From RUG11198 sp964600615 (GTDB lineage: Bacteria > Bacillota_I > Bacilli_A > RF39 > UBA660), in contig CAZRJK010000015.1 in assembly GCA_964600615.1 (NCBI GenBank), positions 1 to 33,019 on the forward strand: a stretch of 33,019 nt of DNA, in the 5' to 3' direction. Under the pieces are notes generated by a model. The model did not search any database and was not told the DNA's origin. It saw only the letters and a program-made list of their open reading frames with translations. Shown piece after piece: positions 32,906 to 33,019 of the stretch (the first letter of the stretch is position 1; every line of letters begins with the position of its first letter). A program made the translations under genes and the position numbers.

Positions 32906-33019
32906 ACTTAAATCTAACTCTTCAATATCTTCATCGTCTAATACATTATCTTCATACATTTCATTAACTACATCAATATATTTATCATCTTTATCATACC
33001 AACTCTGAAGTTTATCGTG
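32879..33019 (-). CDS. C-terminal end of an unknown acidic protein (partial)
   Basis: From the right edge to a TAA at 32879-32881 the minus strand carries an open frame of 46 residues, starting HDKLQSWYDKDDKYID and ending LSKEKDDFER. It is strongly acidic with Asp/Glu runs (LDDEDIEELD), typical of a C-terminal tail. No start lies in the window apart from an internal Met, so this is the 3' end of a larger gene, convergent with 32237-32851. Nothing identifies the family. Confidence 0.62.
   Translation of the reverse strand, partial: HDKLQSWYDKDDKYIDVVNEMYEDNVLDDEDIEELDLSKEKDDFER

Noticed and set aside
1..33019. Genetic code 4 (TGA as Trp), suggested by rarity of TGA stops
   Set aside because: Conserved Trp positions in AsnB, the ligase and SigA are TGG, and no conserved domain is interrupted by an in-frame TGA.

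Overview
The window is a 33 kb, very AT-rich, gene-dense segment of a bacterial chromosome. No gap between genes exceeds 300 bases, and I found no rRNA, tRNA, phage or insertion-sequence genes. Gene content (sigA-dnaG-trmK, ruvX-DUF1292-mltG, trmR-trhP1-trhP2, a sortase, SpoIVB) points to a low-GC Firmicute. Several traits recall the Mollicutes side of the Bacilli: an SMC of only 985 residues, a ClpB with no N-terminal domain, and nearly universal TAA stops. MltG and the sortase-anchored proteins imply a peptidoglycan wall. An uncultured gut Bacilli lineage (RF39-like or Erysipelotrichia-like) is my best guess, but it is inference. Trp is encoded by TGG, so the standard bacterial code applies.

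Layout. Positions 1-1422 (minus strand) hold a ruvX, DUF1292, mltG operon arranged as in Bacillus; mltG runs off the left edge. A HAD-family 5'-nucleotidase follows at 1472-2056. Positions 2146-6615 encode a giant surface adhesin with a signal peptide, a thioester domain, twelve CnaB/SpaA-type repeats of about 96 residues and a degenerate sorting signal. It is read from a near-consensus promoter. Next come an acyl-CoA synthetase, a DUF421 membrane protein, a TIGR04086 membrane protein and an unknown two-TM protein. Positions 10311-13795 hold the overlapping dnaG, sigA, trmK cluster. queA and smc follow.

Positions 17997-21801 (minus strand) form a compact surface operon. In order of transcription it encodes a small thioester/CnaB adhesin with a VPPTG sorting signal, a sortase that lacks the usual post-Cys arginine, and two five-TM membrane proteins. 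The tails of those two proteins resemble each other. This is the best candidate in the window for a poorly described system. The small adhesin is a one-repeat paralogue of the giant adhesin 15 kb away, and both have the same type of strong promoter.

Positions 21819-23995 (plus strand) hold clpB under a promoter overlapped by a CIRCE-like inverted repeat, the operator of the heat-shock repressor HrcA. Positions 24019-27360 (minus strand) form a map, trmR, trhP1, trhP2 operon; the last three are the wobble-uridine 5-hydroxylation/methoxylation genes of Bacillus. An SDR-asnB pair follows. On the plus strand are an IMPACT/YigZ protein and SpoIVB, the sporulation signalling protease, with an intact catalytic triad. 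The right end has a 70-residue small protein (minus strand), a 204-residue coiled-coil/zinc-site protein (plus strand), and the C-terminal end of an acidic protein entering from the right edge (minus strand).

Working themes are the core information machinery (primase, sigma factor, SMC, four tRNA-modification activities), envelope and surface display (MltG, sortase, two adhesins), and proteostasis (ClpB, MetAP).
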